From Maricaulis alexandrii (GTDB lineage Bacteria; Pseudomonadota; Alphaproteobacteria; Caulobacterales; Maricaulaceae), in assembly GCF_005871165.1 (NCBI RefSeq), contig NZ_SWKP01000010.1, positions 1-64,000 on the forward strand: a DNA stretch of 64,000 bases. Reading direction: 5' to 3'. Each line of letters begins with the position of its first letter. Within the stretch, counting starts at the first letter, position 1. Below the pieces are notes generated by a model. That model searched no databases and was not told the origin of the DNA. It saw only the letters and a list, made by a program, of their open reading frames with translations. The translations under genes and the position numbers were made by a program. Positions 36,983 to 45,942 of the stretch are shown here, in pieces.

Positions 36983-37035
36983 CTGGGTTTCTCCGGAATA
37001 GGCGGTGTGGTTCGGTCGGGGTTGCTAGGTCGGGT

Positions 37036-37521
37036 TCAGCCGGTGCTGGGCGCACCGGACCAGGGATCGAGACGGGCCTGGGCCAGCGCTTCGAACGCGC
37101 GGGCGCGGCGGCGGACATCATCGGACGGGGTACGGTCTTCCAGGCGCTCGCGCATCCAGGCGAGACCGGCCTGCAGCTCGGCAATGGCGCGCTCGACATC
37201 CTCGCGCTGCTGTTCCAGCACGATGATGCGCGCGGTGAAGCGCTCGATCGCCGGTTCCAGCCGCTCGCGGCCGCCGCGGTCGATCGCTTCCAGATCGAGG
37301 ATTTCCTTGATTTCGTCGAGCGCGAAGCCGACGCGCTTTCCGCGCAGGATCAGTTCGATCCGGGCCCGGTCGGCGGCGGAATAGATCCGCGCCGCGCCCC
37401 GGCGGGTCGGCGTGATCATGCCTTTTTGCTCATAGAAGCGCAGCGTGCGCGGCGTCACATCGAACTCCTGGGCGAGCTCGCGGATGGTGAATTCGGAATC
37501 GGGAGCAACCGGCTTGATCAT
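37036..37521 (-). CDS. MerR-family regulator of the fatty-acid oxidation cluster
   Basis: A 161-residue protein with the MerR HTH (FTIRELAQEFDVTPRTLRFY, then EQKGMITPTRRGAARIYS) and a long coiled-coil dimerisation helix (RFTARIIVLEQQREDVERAI). There are no metal-binding Cys residues, so it is a metabolite-type MerR, reminiscent of LiuR-like regulators of branched-chain and acyl-CoA catabolism (inference). It is the first gene of the minus-strand cluster and likely controls it. A perfect inverted repeat sits just upstream of its ATG. Confidence 0.9.
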   Translation of the reverse strand: MIKPVAPDSEFTIRELAQEFDVTPRTLRFYEQKGMITPTRRGAARIYSAADRARIELILRGKRVGFALDEIKEILDLEAIDRGGRERLEPAIERFTARIIVLEQQREDVERAIAELQAGLAWMRERLEDRTPSDDVRRRARAFEALAQARLDPWSGAPSTG

Positions 37522-37523
37522 AA

Positions 37524-37538
37524 GTGAACTGTGTTCAC
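37524..37538. promoter_or_regulatory. perfect 15-bp dyad upstream of merR
   Basis: GTGAAC (37524-37529) and GTTCAC (37533-37538) flank TGT, 2 bp from the merR start codon and within the divergent intergenic region. It is a good candidate for an autoregulatory operator and could also affect the plus-strand gene at 37643. Confidence 0.5.
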
Positions 37539-37642
37539 ACACTTACGCGAACGTCAACGTCAAAGATGCGGCAAGCAGGGATTTTCAGTGGCCATCGGCC
37601 TTTCCCCTTTCAATGCCGCAGCCGCCACGGCAAGCTGGCCGC

Positions 37643-39247
37643 ATGTCTGAATTCGTCCCGTTCCCCGCCCGTTCTGCCGGCCTGTCTGCGCTGGCCCTGA
37701 TCCTGCTCGCCCTGACGCCGGCCACTCAGGCCCAGGATCCCGATCCGGGCTTCTCCATCCTGGCCCCGCAAGCCGAGGAAGAGACTGACGAGACGGAGGA
37801 CAATGCAAACGACACCGCCCCGGCCGCGACGCCGGACAGTCCGGCGGGGGCCTGGCTGGACCGGGCGCACTATCTGGAACGGCGCGGCGAACGCAGTGAC
37901 GACGTGCTGCGCACCCGCTGGCAAATCGAGACCACCGCCCTGGACGGCAGGACGCTGGGCACGGAACAGCGCGAGATCGTGATCGGCGACGGCTATGTTG
38001 CGGAACCGGCCAGTGACGGTCGCACCGTGTTCGATTTCGCCCTGAACCGCATCCTGACCCGCATCGCCCTGCTGGACGGCCCGGCCGTGCGCAATGAACC
38101 CATCGTGGCCCATGTCCACCGCCAGGTCAGCACATTCACCTATTTCACCCAGGGCGGGGAGCTGGACGAAGTCACCGGCCCCGGCGGCAGCCAGTTCGAG
38201 CGCTTCTGGATCGAGGCCGCCATGGGCGTGCGCCTGTCCGAAGTCGACCTGCTGCAAAGCGAGAACGAGGACGGGCATATCGCCCTGCGCCGCTCCGAGA
38301 TGGGCAGCGAGGTTTTCGGCTTTGATCCGGGCGAAGACGGCACCGCCGGGGCGGCCGCCCTGTTCCGCGCCTGGATGCGCCATGCGCTGCCGATTCATCC
38401 CGATGCGCTGACCGCCGTGCCCGGCGAAGGCGGCATCCCGACACGCTTCACCTTCCTGGTTTTCAGCCCGTCCAGCCCCGATGGCCGGCGCGAGACCTGG
38501 ACCCAGTTGAGCCTCAATCCGGGCGAAGGCGCCTTTCCCTGGCCGGAAAACATCCCGCCAGCCCCCGCCGACGCCTATGAGGTCACCGATCCGGATATCA
38601 CCCGCCTGCTGACCGCCGGCTTCGGGGCGCTGCAGGCACCGGTCGCTGCCGCCACGACGGATGCCACCCTGGTCGCTGCGTCCGAAGCCGCCCAGAGACG
38701 GGCCGACTATGCCGGCGCCTATCTGGCGCTTTACCAGATCGCCCAGCATGCCGGCCCCTGCCGTCCCGGATCCGACACGCCCGCCTGCAACCGGATGAGC
38801 CAGGTCACGGCCGCCGGCCTGGGCAATGCGGATTTCGAGAGCCTGATGAATGCGCTCTCCAACATGCAGTCGGCCCGGCTCGATGCGCTGTCCTATCTGC
38901 GCAGCCAGACCCACCGGACCGGATTTGCCGGCGCCGCCGTGAACATGCTGGCCGCCCAGTCAATTGCCGCCCAGCAGGCCGCCGAGCCCGACAGCCTGCC
39001 GGACCTGTCCCCGATGACCTATTTCGCGGCCAGTGCCGAGAATGATCCCTACGCCCCGCTCACCTACTGGCATGCCGGGCGCTATGCCGCAGCACAGGAC
39101 GATATCGAAGCGGCCTGGATGCTGTTCGAGATCGCCCGCGGGTTGCCGGACGCACACCGTTTACCCCCCTTGGGCGAAGCCTCGGCAATGATCGAAAGAT
39201 TGCAGGCGCTTGCCCCGGATTACTTCGGGCCGGCTGCAGCGGATTAA
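37643..39247 (+). CDS. secreted protein of unknown function upstream of podJ
   Basis: A 534-residue protein beginning MSEFVPFPAR with a hydrophobic signal segment (LSALALILLALTPATQAQ). An acidic Glu/Asp/Thr linker follows. Residues about 75-300 are beta-rich (RTRWQIETTALDGRTLGTEQ, FDFALNRILTRIALLDG), and the C-terminal half is helical with TPR-like pieces (ADYAGAYLALYQIAQHAGP, YWHAGRYAAAQDDIEAAWML). The ATG at 37643 is the only start that begins a signal peptide; longer frames cross the merR promoter. Co-directional with podJ but separated by a 190-bp regulatory region. No family recognised. Confidence 0.75.
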   Translation: MSEFVPFPARSAGLSALALILLALTPATQAQDPDPGFSILAPQAEEETDETEDNANDTAPAATPDSPAGAWLDRAHYLERRGERSDDVLRTRWQIETTALDGRTLGTEQREIVIGDGYVAEPASDGRTVFDFALNRILTRIALLDGPAVRNEPIVAHVHRQVSTFTYFTQGGELDEVTGPGGSQFERFWIEAAMGVRLSEVDLLQSENEDGHIALRRSEMGSEVFGFDPGEDGTAGAAALFRAWMRHALPIHPDALTAVPGEGGIPTRFTFLVFSPSSPDGRRETWTQLSLNPGEGAFPWPENIPPAPADAYEVTDPDITRLLTAGFGALQAPVAAATTDATLVAASEAAQRRADYAGAYLALYQIAQHAGPCRPGSDTPACNRMSQVTAAGLGNADFESLMNALSNMQSARLDALSYLRSQTHRTGFAGAAVNMLAAQSIAAQQAAEPDSLPDLSPMTYFAASAENDPYAPLTYWHAGRYAAAQDDIEAAWMLFEIARGLPDAHRLPPLGEASAMIERLQALAPDYFGPAAAD

Positions 39248-39253
39248 CCGCGT

Positions 39254-39432
39254 TTGTCCACAGATTTAAGCCGGCATTAACCGAGTCAGAGCCTTGTGTT
39301 GACTCAGGAAATTCGTGCGCAACGCCTAGGCTGTGATTCGGTGTGGAAACACTACATCTTGGGCCCGCGCGCTTGGTTTACACAATATTAACCGCAGAAT
39401 AGCGTTGAGCGGTTAAGTCGAGCGAGCGATTC
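39254..39432 (+). promoter_or_regulatory. podJ control region: DnaA-like box, CtrA-type box, four GANTC sites, inverted TTAACCGC
   Basis: TTGTCCACA (39254-39262) matches the DnaA box in 8 of 9 positions. TTAA-N7-TTAA (39266-39280) is an exact CtrA-type full site. GANTC occurs at 39283-39287, 39301-39305, 39335-39339 and 39428-39432. TTAACCGC (39388-39395) and GCGGTTAA (39409-39416) are inverted. In Caulobacter, podJ is under DnaA/GcrA/CtrA cell-cycle control and GcrA acts at CcrM-methylated GANTC, so the same circuit is likely here. Confidence 0.7.
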
Positions 39433-39436
39433 GGAT

Positions 39437-42400
39437 ATGTCGTCCAGTGGGCCATGGAGCGTGAAAGGGATTGATCCCCGCGCCCGGGCGCGGGCTAAAA
39501 CAGCAGCGCGCCGGGAAGGCGTGACTCTGGGCGAATGGATCAATCGCGTCATCCTGGAAGACTCCGATCCCGCCAAGGCCGAGTGGGATGATGCCCTGGA
39601 ATCCTTCCCGGGTTTTGGCGGCAGCTCCCCGCTCAACGAGGAAGACGACCGGCTCCTGCGGGCCATGGTCAACCGCCTCACCGAGCGCGTCGAAAACACC
39701 GAACAACGCTCGGCCCGCACCCTGTCGGGCCTCGACAAGGCAATCAGCCAGCTCGCTGACAAGATCTCGCGCTCCAGTGAACGCCAGAACTCGGAATTGC
39801 AGGCCACCCAGTCCTCGCTCGACCGGGTCCGCAAATCCCATGAAGACCTGGCCGACCGGCTGCGCCGGATCGAGGCGGCCGGACCGGCCTCCTCCTCGCC
39901 GGAAGACAAGGCCGCCTTCGAAACCACGATCATGAAGCTGGCCCGACGGCTTTACGAACACGAGAACGAGACCGCGGCCCGCCTGCACGAGGTGGACGAG
40001 GATTCCCGCTCCGTCTCGGAGTCACTGGAAGCCCGTCTGGCCCGGCTGGAAGCCCGCGCGGACGACTATGCCGAGCTGGAGCGCAAGCGCCAGGACCGCA
40101 CCACCGACACGCTGGGCCAGCTGAACGCGACCACCGAAGCCCTGAAGGCCCGGGTGGAGGGTGCCGAGCGCGTCACCAATGACGCCGCCCGCGCCCTGGA
40201 AGGCTCGGTCTCCCGGCTCGATGACCGGCTGCGCCATCTGGAAGCCCGCAATTCCAGCGACACGGTTGAACTGGAACGCCGCTTCGAGCGTCTCTCCGAG
40301 GATGTGGCCCGCGTCATCGCCGATACGCGCAGCCAGATGGCCAACGCGATGAGCAGCGCCACGGCGGAGCCGCGCATCGACCGGCTCGAGGATGCGCTGA
40401 CCCGGGCCCTGTCCCGGATGGACGAGGCCGAGCGCCGCCAGGGCGACAGCATGTCCCGGCTGGGCCAGGAGATCACCAAGCTGGCCGGTGCCATCGACCG
40501 CCGCCTGACCGAGAGCGAACGCCGCTCCAGTGATGCGCTGCGCGAAGCCCAGAACGAGAGCAAGCTGGACCGTCGCCTGGATGAGGTCCGCGCCGAAAAC
40601 CGCGATGCCATCCGCCGCATGGGAGAGGATGTCACGCGCCTGGGCCGTTCCCTCGCCGACCGGATCGACCTATCCGAAACCCATGCCAGCCAGGTCGTGG
40701 AGACTGCGACCGACCGGATGGCGCAAATGCTCGACAAGATCGAGTCCCGCCGTACCAGTGAAGAAGACCTGGAAGACCGGCTGCGCCAATCCGAAGAACG
40801 CACCGCCAAGCGGATCGAGGAGGCCTTGGGCGGTGTCCAGGAGCGCCTGTCCTCCGTGCGCGGCGAGACCGAGGAAGCCCTGTCTCCGGTACAGCGCGCC
40901 ATGTCGGCCCTGGCCGACCGTCTGGAGGCGATCGAGGCCCGCCAGGCCCCCGCTCCTGCGGACACCCCGCCCGAACCGGAAAAAGCCCACGAGCCGGACG
41001 CCGAGCTCGAGCCGGAAGAAGATATCGACTTCGACACGCCCCTGTCGCCGCCGCCCCAGGCGGAAACGCCCTTGGGCGCGGATGATGACGACGATGATCC
41101 TTTCCTGGCCGAGGCCGCCCCGGCCCCGAGCAGCAAATCCCGCGCGGAAACGCCGGTCGCCGCCGAAAAACCGGCCCCGCATCCGGCCGCGCCGCAAGCC
41201 GCCGCCCAGGCTCCTGCAGCCTCGGCCACCATGGTGCTGCAGCCGGGTCCGGTCCATGACACGCCGGCTCCCGCCCCGCAGGCCCGTGATACCCGCCCGC
41301 AGACTCCATCCGGCCGGATGGGCGCCACGGCCGATTCCGATTTCCTGGCCGCCGCCCGTGAGCGCACCCGCCAGACCGGTGGCTCGCACAGCAAGGGCAA
41401 GCCGGCGAAACCGTCACGTCTGGGCCGCTCCCTGCTCTACGCCCTGCCCGTCTTTGCGCTGGCCATGCTGTCCGGCGCCGGCGCCCTGCTGGTCTGGGAA
41501 GCCTGGAGAGGCGATGCCGAACGCATCGCCGTGGAAGCCCAGGCCGAACGTGACTTCATCGCCCAGGTTGAAGCCGGCCTGTCGGAAAGCCCGGCCGCCG
41601 CGCCGGTTGAAGCCTCGCCGGCCGGCGCTGCCGAGCCCATGGCCGAAACCGGCTCCGAAACGCCGGCTGACACCGCGTCCGCCGAGCCGGCTGACACCAC
41701 GACTGTTCCTGCCGCCGAAACATCCACCGCCGCAGCGCCACAAACCTCGGCCCCGTCCAATGTGATGGCCGACGCCTCCGGCAGCATGCTGCCGGCCAAT
41801 ACCGAGCCTGTGACCCCGGCACCCGCCCCCGCACCGTCCAGCGCTTCGGCCGCCGCTTCGGCCCGGTCCGGCCTGACGCTGGCCAGCGCCGCCTCGGACG
41901 GAAATCCGGTGGCCCGCTATCAGCTGGGCATGCAAACGCTGGAAAACGGCAATCCGGACAGCGCCGCCATCCTGCTGCGCCGCGCCGCCGAACAGGGCGT
42001 TCCGGCGGCCCAGTACCGCTATGCCAAACTGCTGGAAACCGGTGAAGGCGTGCCTCAGGACCTGGAAGCCGCACGCCGCTGGACCGAACGCGCCGCCAAT
42101 GCCGGCCATCGCCGCGCCATGCACAATCTGGGCGTGATGTATTATTATGGAACCGGGACTGCGGAGAACATGGAGACCGCGGCCCGCTGGTTCCAGGAGG
42201 CCGCCTTGCTCGGCTTGCGCGACAGTCAGTTCAATCTGGCCCTGCTCTACGAGACCGGAGACGGTGTGCCGCAGAGCCTGCCCGACGCCTATGCCTGGTT
42301 CTCGATTGCCGCCAATGGCGCCGATGACCCGACCGCCCGCGAACGCGCCCTCGCCCTGGAAGGGGCGATGGAGCCGGAAGCGCTGAATGCGGCCCGTTCC

Positions 42401-42679
42401 ACGGCCGCCGGCTTCACGCCGCGTCCGATCGACGCCGAGGCCAATGGCATCTACCAGGACCTGCCCTGGGAGCGGACTGCCACGACCGATATCGCCGCCG
42501 TCCGCCGGGCCCAGGGCTTCCTGTCCGTGCTGGGCTATTCGCCCGGCCCGATCGATGGCGAAATGGGCACGCGGACGCGTGAGGCCATCATGCAGTTCGA
42601 GGCCGATCTGGGCCTGCCCCGCACCGGACATGTCGACAGCGTTCTGATCGAGCGCCTCGAACGTGCCGCGGCGGGCTAG
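39437..42679 (+). CDS. podJ: PodJ-like polar localisation protein
   Basis: A 1080-residue single-span protein. The N-terminus (SGPWSVKGIDPRARARAKTA, then ARREGVTLGEWINRVIL) is the PodJ signature. Residues about 60-520 are heptad-rich coiled coil with repeated D-R-L and R-L-E-A units; about 520-650 is Pro/Ala-rich. A membrane span lies near 661-689 (LLYALPVFALAMLSGAGALL). The periplasmic part has a Thr/Ala/Pro linker, about three Sel1-like repeats (824-978) and a PG_binding_1 domain (1020-1075, GYSPGPIDGEMGTRTREAI). In Caulobacter, PodJ organises the new pole for pili, flagellar ejection and holdfast development. The order of domains is complete. Confidence 0.93.
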   Translation: MSSSGPWSVKGIDPRARARAKTAARREGVTLGEWINRVILEDSDPAKAEWDDALESFPGFGGSSPLNEEDDRLLRAMVNRLTERVENTEQRSARTLSGLDKAISQLADKISRSSERQNSELQATQSSLDRVRKSHEDLADRLRRIEAAGPASSSPEDKAAFETTIMKLARRLYEHENETAARLHEVDEDSRSVSESLEARLARLEARADDYAELERKRQDRTTDTLGQLNATTEALKARVEGAERVTNDAARALEGSVSRLDDRLRHLEARNSSDTVELERRFERLSEDVARVIADTRSQMANAMSSATAEPRIDRLEDALTRALSRMDEAERRQGDSMSRLGQEITKLAGAIDRRLTESERRSSDALREAQNESKLDRRLDEVRAENRDAIRRMGEDVTRLGRSLADRIDLSETHASQVVETATDRMAQMLDKIESRRTSEEDLEDRLRQSEERTAKRIEEALGGVQERLSSVRGETEEALSPVQRAMSALADRLEAIEARQAPAPADTPPEPEKAHEPDAELEPEEDIDFDTPLSPPPQAETPLGADDDDDDPFLAEAAPAPSSKSRAETPVAAEKPAPHPAAPQAAAQAPAASATMVLQPGPVHDTPAPAPQARDTRPQTPSGRMGATADSDFLAAARERTRQTGGSHSKGKPAKPSRLGRSLLYALPVFALAMLSGAGALLVWEAWRGDAERIAVEAQAERDFIAQVEAGLSESPAAAPVEASPAGAAEPMAETGSETPADTASAEPADTTTVPAAETSTAAAPQTSAPSNVMADASGSMLPANTEPVTPAPAPAPSSASAAASARSGLTLASAASDGNPVARYQLGMQTLENGNPDSAAILLRRAAEQGVPAAQYRYAKLLETGEGVPQDLEAARRWTERAANAGHRRAMHNLGVMYYYGTGTAENMETAARWFQEAALLGLRDSQFNLALLYETGDGVPQSLPDAYAWFSIAANGADDPTARERALALEGAMEPEALNAARSTAAGFTPRPIDAEANGIYQDLPWERTATTDIAAVRRAQGFLSVLGYSPGPIDGEMGTRTREAIMQFEADLGLPRTGHVDSVLIERLERAAAG

Positions 42680-42686
42680 TCGGCCG

Positions 42687-43619
42687 GTGCAGATCTACCT
42701 CCCCATCGCGGAAATCTCGGTCAACATCTTCCTATTGCTCGGACTGGGCGGCGGGATCGGATTCCTGTCGGGCCTGTTCGGTGTCGGGGGCGGTTTCCTG
42801 ATGACGCCGATACTGATGTTCATCGGCATCCCGCCGACCGTCGCCGTGTCGACACAGGCCCCCCAGATCGTCGCCTCCTCCTTCTCCGGAGCCCTGGCCC
42901 ACTGGAAGCGCAAGACGCTGGACGTGAAGATGGGCGGCCTGCTGCTCAGCGGCGGTGTGGTCGGCTCCTTCTTCGGGGTACAGCTCTTCGCCTACCTGCG
43001 CAGCCTGGGCCAGATCGACCTCTTCATCAGCCTGTCCTATGTCGGCTTTCTTGGCGTGATTGGCGGACTGATGTTCCTGGAAAGCGTGCGCAGCATACTG
43101 CGCGCCCGCAGCGGCCAGCCGGCCACGGCGCCACGCCGCCGCCGGCGAAGCTGGGTCGAGCAATTGCCGGTGAAGATGCGCTTCCCAAGCTCGGGGCTCT
43201 ACATCTCGATCTTCCCGCCCATCGCGATCGGTTTCCTGGTCGGTGTCCTGGCCGCGATCATGGGCGTGGGTGGCGGCTTCGTCATGGTTCCGGCGATGAT
43301 CTACATCCTGCGCATGCCGACCAATGTCGTCGTCGGCACCTCGCTGTTCCAGATCCTGTTCGTGACCGCCCTGACCACCGTGCTGCAGGCCGGCCAGAAC
43401 CAGACCGTGGACATTGTCCTGGCCATGCTGCTCATCACTGGCGGTGTCGTCGGCGCCCAGTTCGGCGCCCGGGCCGGCCGCCATATCAAGGCCGAGGAAT
43501 TGCGGGCCCTGCTCGCCTTCATGGTGCTGGCCGTCTGCTTCAAGATCGGCCTCGATCTCGTCGTGACCCCGTCCGACCTTTTTGTCGTGACGCCGGTTGA
43601 ACCGCAGGGAGGCCCCTGA
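42687..43619 (+). CDS. TauE/SafE-family sulfite exporter-like permease
   Basis: About 310 residues, eight or so membrane spans in two halves, each with a glycine-rich loop (GLFGVGGGFLMTPILMF and AAIMGVGGGFVMVPAMIYI). This duplication defines the TauE/SafE family. The GTG at 42687 gives MQIYLPIAEISVN, the usual family start, and lies just past the podJ stop codon; an earlier frame start would overlap podJ. The stop codon overlaps the next gene (TGATG). With TIGR02186 it forms a pair often seen in Alphaproteobacteria. Substrate unproven, possibly a sulfur anion. Confidence 0.88.
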   Translation: MQIYLPIAEISVNIFLLLGLGGGIGFLSGLFGVGGGFLMTPILMFIGIPPTVAVSTQAPQIVASSFSGALAHWKRKTLDVKMGGLLLSGGVVGSFFGVQLFAYLRSLGQIDLFISLSYVGFLGVIGGLMFLESVRSILRARSGQPATAPRRRRRSWVEQLPVKMRFPSSGLYISIFPPIAIGFLVGVLAAIMGVGGGFVMVPAMIYILRMPTNVVVGTSLFQILFVTALTTVLQAGQNQTVDIVLAMLLITGGVVGAQFGARAGRHIKAEELRALLAFMVLAVCFKIGLDLVVTPSDLFVVTPVEPQGGP

Positions 43620-44431
43620 TGCTCGGCGCCCTTCTCCTCGCCCTGTCCCTGCAGGGACAGCAGACCATCATCCAGACCGAGGCCCCCAGCATCGTGGCGG
43701 CCCTGACGCATGAAACCGTGGAGATCCGCGAGGATTTCGTCGGCCAGGAACTGGTGCTCTACGGCGCCACGCGCGGCCTGACGATCCAGGACGAGATCGT
43801 CGTCGTCCTGCGCGGGCCGGAATATGATCTGCGCGTCATGCGCAAGGAGCGCAATTTCGGAATCTGGGTGAACTCCGATCCGCTCGTCTTCGCCGATGTG
43901 CCGTCCTACTACGCGATCGCCACCTCGCTGCCGCTGGAGAATATCGCCTCCGATGACGAGCTGGCGGAAAGCCGAATCGGCCTGCCCTCCCTGTTCGCCC
44001 GCCAGCCGGTCAACATGCCGCTGACATCAACGGCTCCGGACGAAACGCCGGGCTTCGAGACAGCCGCCCCGCCCGCACCAGCGGATCCGGACATCCTGCC
44101 CTATCTCCAGGCGATTGCCCGGGCCGGCGAGCGCCAGGCGCTCTATGCCGAGGCGCAACGGGGTGTGGAAGTGCTCGATGGCGGCCTGTTCCGGGCCACA
44201 ATCTCGCTGCCCCCCCTGACCCCGGTCGGGGATTATGTCGCGGACGTCTACCTGTTCCGGGCCGGACGCGTCGTGGCCAGCCGGTCCGCTGCCCTGCGCG
44301 TTGAGAAGGCTGGCCTGGAGCGCTTCATCTTCGATTTCGCCCAGACCCTGCCCTGGCTCTACGGCCTGGTCTGCGTGATGCTCGCCGTGCTCGCCGGCTA
44401 TATCGCGGACGTGCTCTTCAACCGCCGCTGA
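43619..44431 (+). CDS. TIGR02186-family alphaproteobacterial membrane protein
   Basis: A 270-residue protein: a signal-like start (MLGALLLALSLQG), a beta-rich extracytoplasmic domain (ALTHETVEIREDFVGQELVL, GIWVNSDPLVFADVPSYYA, FRATISLPPLTPVGDYVADV) and one C-terminal span (LPWLYGLVCVMLAVLAGYIA). This matches the family of unknown function encoded next to TauE/SafE permeases. Translation is coupled to the permease (TGATG). It probably assists transport or sensing; the role is not established. Confidence 0.88.
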   Translation: MLGALLLALSLQGQQTIIQTEAPSIVAALTHETVEIREDFVGQELVLYGATRGLTIQDEIVVVLRGPEYDLRVMRKERNFGIWVNSDPLVFADVPSYYAIATSLPLENIASDDELAESRIGLPSLFARQPVNMPLTSTAPDETPGFETAAPPAPADPDILPYLQAIARAGERQALYAEAQRGVEVLDGGLFRATISLPPLTPVGDYVADVYLFRAGRVVASRSAALRVEKAGLERFIFDFAQTLPWLYGLVCVMLAVLAGYIADVLFNRR

Positions 44432-44451
44432 TTTGGCGCTAAAATGCCCGC

Positions 44452-44721
44452 ATGGGTTTCATCAAGGATATCTCCGACAGCGCGCTGAGCTGGTGGCGGG
44501 AAATCGGGTCCGGATCGCTGGACCGCAGCCGCAAGACGCGGCTGATGGAAATGCTGGAGGACAAGCGCTTCACCTGGCGGCGTCTGCAGACCCTGGCGGA
44601 CGGGATCGGCGCCACGCCGGAGGAAACCCGCAAACTCCTGGTGCAATTGAAGGCCCGGCCGCAAGAGACCGATCCCGACAAATGGGGGCTGATTGCCCGC
44701 AATCCACGCCCCGGTGGCTAG
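44452..44721 (+). CDS. 89-residue conserved-looking cytosolic protein
   Basis: MGFIKDISDSALSWWREIGS is followed by basic helical sequence (RSRKTRLMEMLEDKRFTWRR) and a winged-helix-like stretch (LQTLADGIGATPEETRKLLV). It resembles a small HTH domain, but I do not name a family. The gene starts 20 bp after the TIGR02186 stop codon and is probably in the same operon. The C-terminus is short (WGLIARNPRPGG). Confidence 0.65.
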   Translation: MGFIKDISDSALSWWREIGSGSLDRSRKTRLMEMLEDKRFTWRRLQTLADGIGATPEETRKLLVQLKARPQETDPDKWGLIARNPRPGG

Positions 44722-44758
44722 CGCCGCATCACGGCTTTTCTTTCCCGGGCCCCGGCCT

Positions 44759-45235
44759 ATGTCCGAGCTCATGAGCGAAACGAACCGCATCCCGACCCGC
44801 GCCCTTCTGGGCGGACTGGCCGGCTGGATTCCCTTCTGGGCGCCCGTGGCCCTGACCGTGCAGGCGAGCCTGACCGGCCGCAGCCCGGCACCGGAGCTGG
44901 CCCTTTACACCCTGTATGGCGCGCTGATCCTGTCCTTCCTGGGCGGGGTACGTTGGGGCCGGGCCCTGGCCTCGGACCGGCCGGACACGGCAGGCCCCTG
45001 GGTGCTTTCCCTGCTGCCGACCTGTTTCGGCCTCGCGGCAATCCTCGCGCATTGGGCCTTCGGTCCAGTCAGCGGGATTGCCCTGATCATCGCCGGTCTG
45101 ATCGCCCAGCTGGCCTGGGACCGTCACGCCCTGCGGGTCGGGGACTTGCCGGCCTGGTACGGTCAATTGCGCCTGATCCTCAGCCTCGGAGCCATTCTGG
45201 CCGGACTGGTCTGCCTGGCGCTGCTCTTCGCCTAG
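44759..45235 (+). CDS. DUF3429-like four/five-span membrane protein
   Basis: About 158 residues. Starts at 44759 (MSELMSETNRIP) or 44771 are both possible; neither has a strong ribosome binding site. It has hydrophobic spans (LGGLAGWIPFWAPVALTVQA, LYTLYGALILSFLGGVRWGR, IALIIAGLIAQLAWDRHALR, LRLILSLGAILAGLVCLALL), with GGVRWG between spans as in DUF3429 proteins. Function unknown. Its stop codon shares CTAG with the convergent pdeM-type gene. Confidence 0.8.
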   Translation: MSELMSETNRIPTRALLGGLAGWIPFWAPVALTVQASLTGRSPAPELALYTLYGALILSFLGGVRWGRALASDRPDTAGPWVLSLLPTCFGLAAILAHWAFGPVSGIALIIAGLIAQLAWDRHALRVGDLPAWYGQLRLILSLGAILAGLVCLALLFA

Positions 45236-45942
45236 TAGCGATCGGGCACGCAGGTGGCGGAGGCCACCGGCCAGACCCGATCCCGCCCCATGACCAGGGC
45301 GTCGGGCGTGCGACCGAAACAGCGCACAAATGCCTCGTCGCGCACATTCAGACCGCCCGTGAACGCCCCGAAGGCGGGCAGGACGAGACGCGAACCGTCC
45401 GTGGCGAAGCAGCGATTGCGCACGCTGCGCCCCTTGCGACGCACCTTGGCACAGGGGTGGAGATGGCCGGCCACTTCGCCCGGCGCAGGGCCCTCGGTGG
45501 GTTCATGCCGGAAGACCAGACCGGCCAGTTCGATCTCGTGCCGAACTTCGCCTCCGAATTGCGGCGGCGGGGCCGGATCATGATTGCCCTCGATCCAGAT
45601 CCAGCGCTCCGCACGGCGGACCAGATCGGCCAGCCTGTCGGCATCCGCGCCATGCATGCGCTGATCCGCGCGCAGATCATGGAAACTGTCCCCCAGCGCC
45701 ATCACGGTCTGCGGTGCGTGCCGGTCGATCGCCTCGCCCAGGCGGCGCAGCGTGGTGCGCGTGTCATAGGGCGGCAGCATCTGGCCCTTGGCGGCAAAGG
45801 AGGACCCCTTCTCAAAATGCAGGTCCGACACCACGAGCAGCCCCGCCTCCGGTACGACCAGCACCCCGTCGGGCTCGGCCAGGACCGGCGTGTCGAGCAC
45901 GCGGAAACGGCATTCCGTCCGGGTGGGCCAGGTGTCAGTCAA
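45232..45942 (-). CDS. ligase-associated metallophosphoesterase PdeM-type
   Basis: A 236-residue calcineurin-like phosphoesterase. The metal motifs are VVSDLHFEKG, MALGDSFHDL, WIEGNHDPAPP and EVAGHLHPCA. The combination with an overlapping Lhr-like helicase upstream (8-bp overlap) matches the DNA-ligase-associated repair module, in which this protein is the phosphoesterase/endonuclease component (PdeM). The stop codon shares CTAG with the convergent membrane-protein gene. Confidence 0.9.
   Translation of the reverse strand: MTDTWPTRTECRFRVLDTPVLAEPDGVLVVPEAGLLVVSDLHFEKGSSFAAKGQMLPPYDTRTTLRRLGEAIDRHAPQTVMALGDSFHDLRADQRMHGADADRLADLVRRAERWIWIEGNHDPAPPPQFGGEVRHEIELAGLVFRHEPTEGPAPGEVAGHLHPCAKVRRKGRSVRNRCFATDGSRLVLPAFGAFTGGLNVRDEAFVRCFGRTPDALVMGRDRVWPVASATCVPDRY

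Noticed and set aside
35252-37384. 710-codon plus-strand open frame
   Set aside because: It lies opposite the DmdC-like dehydrogenase and MerR genes, both with full family motifs.
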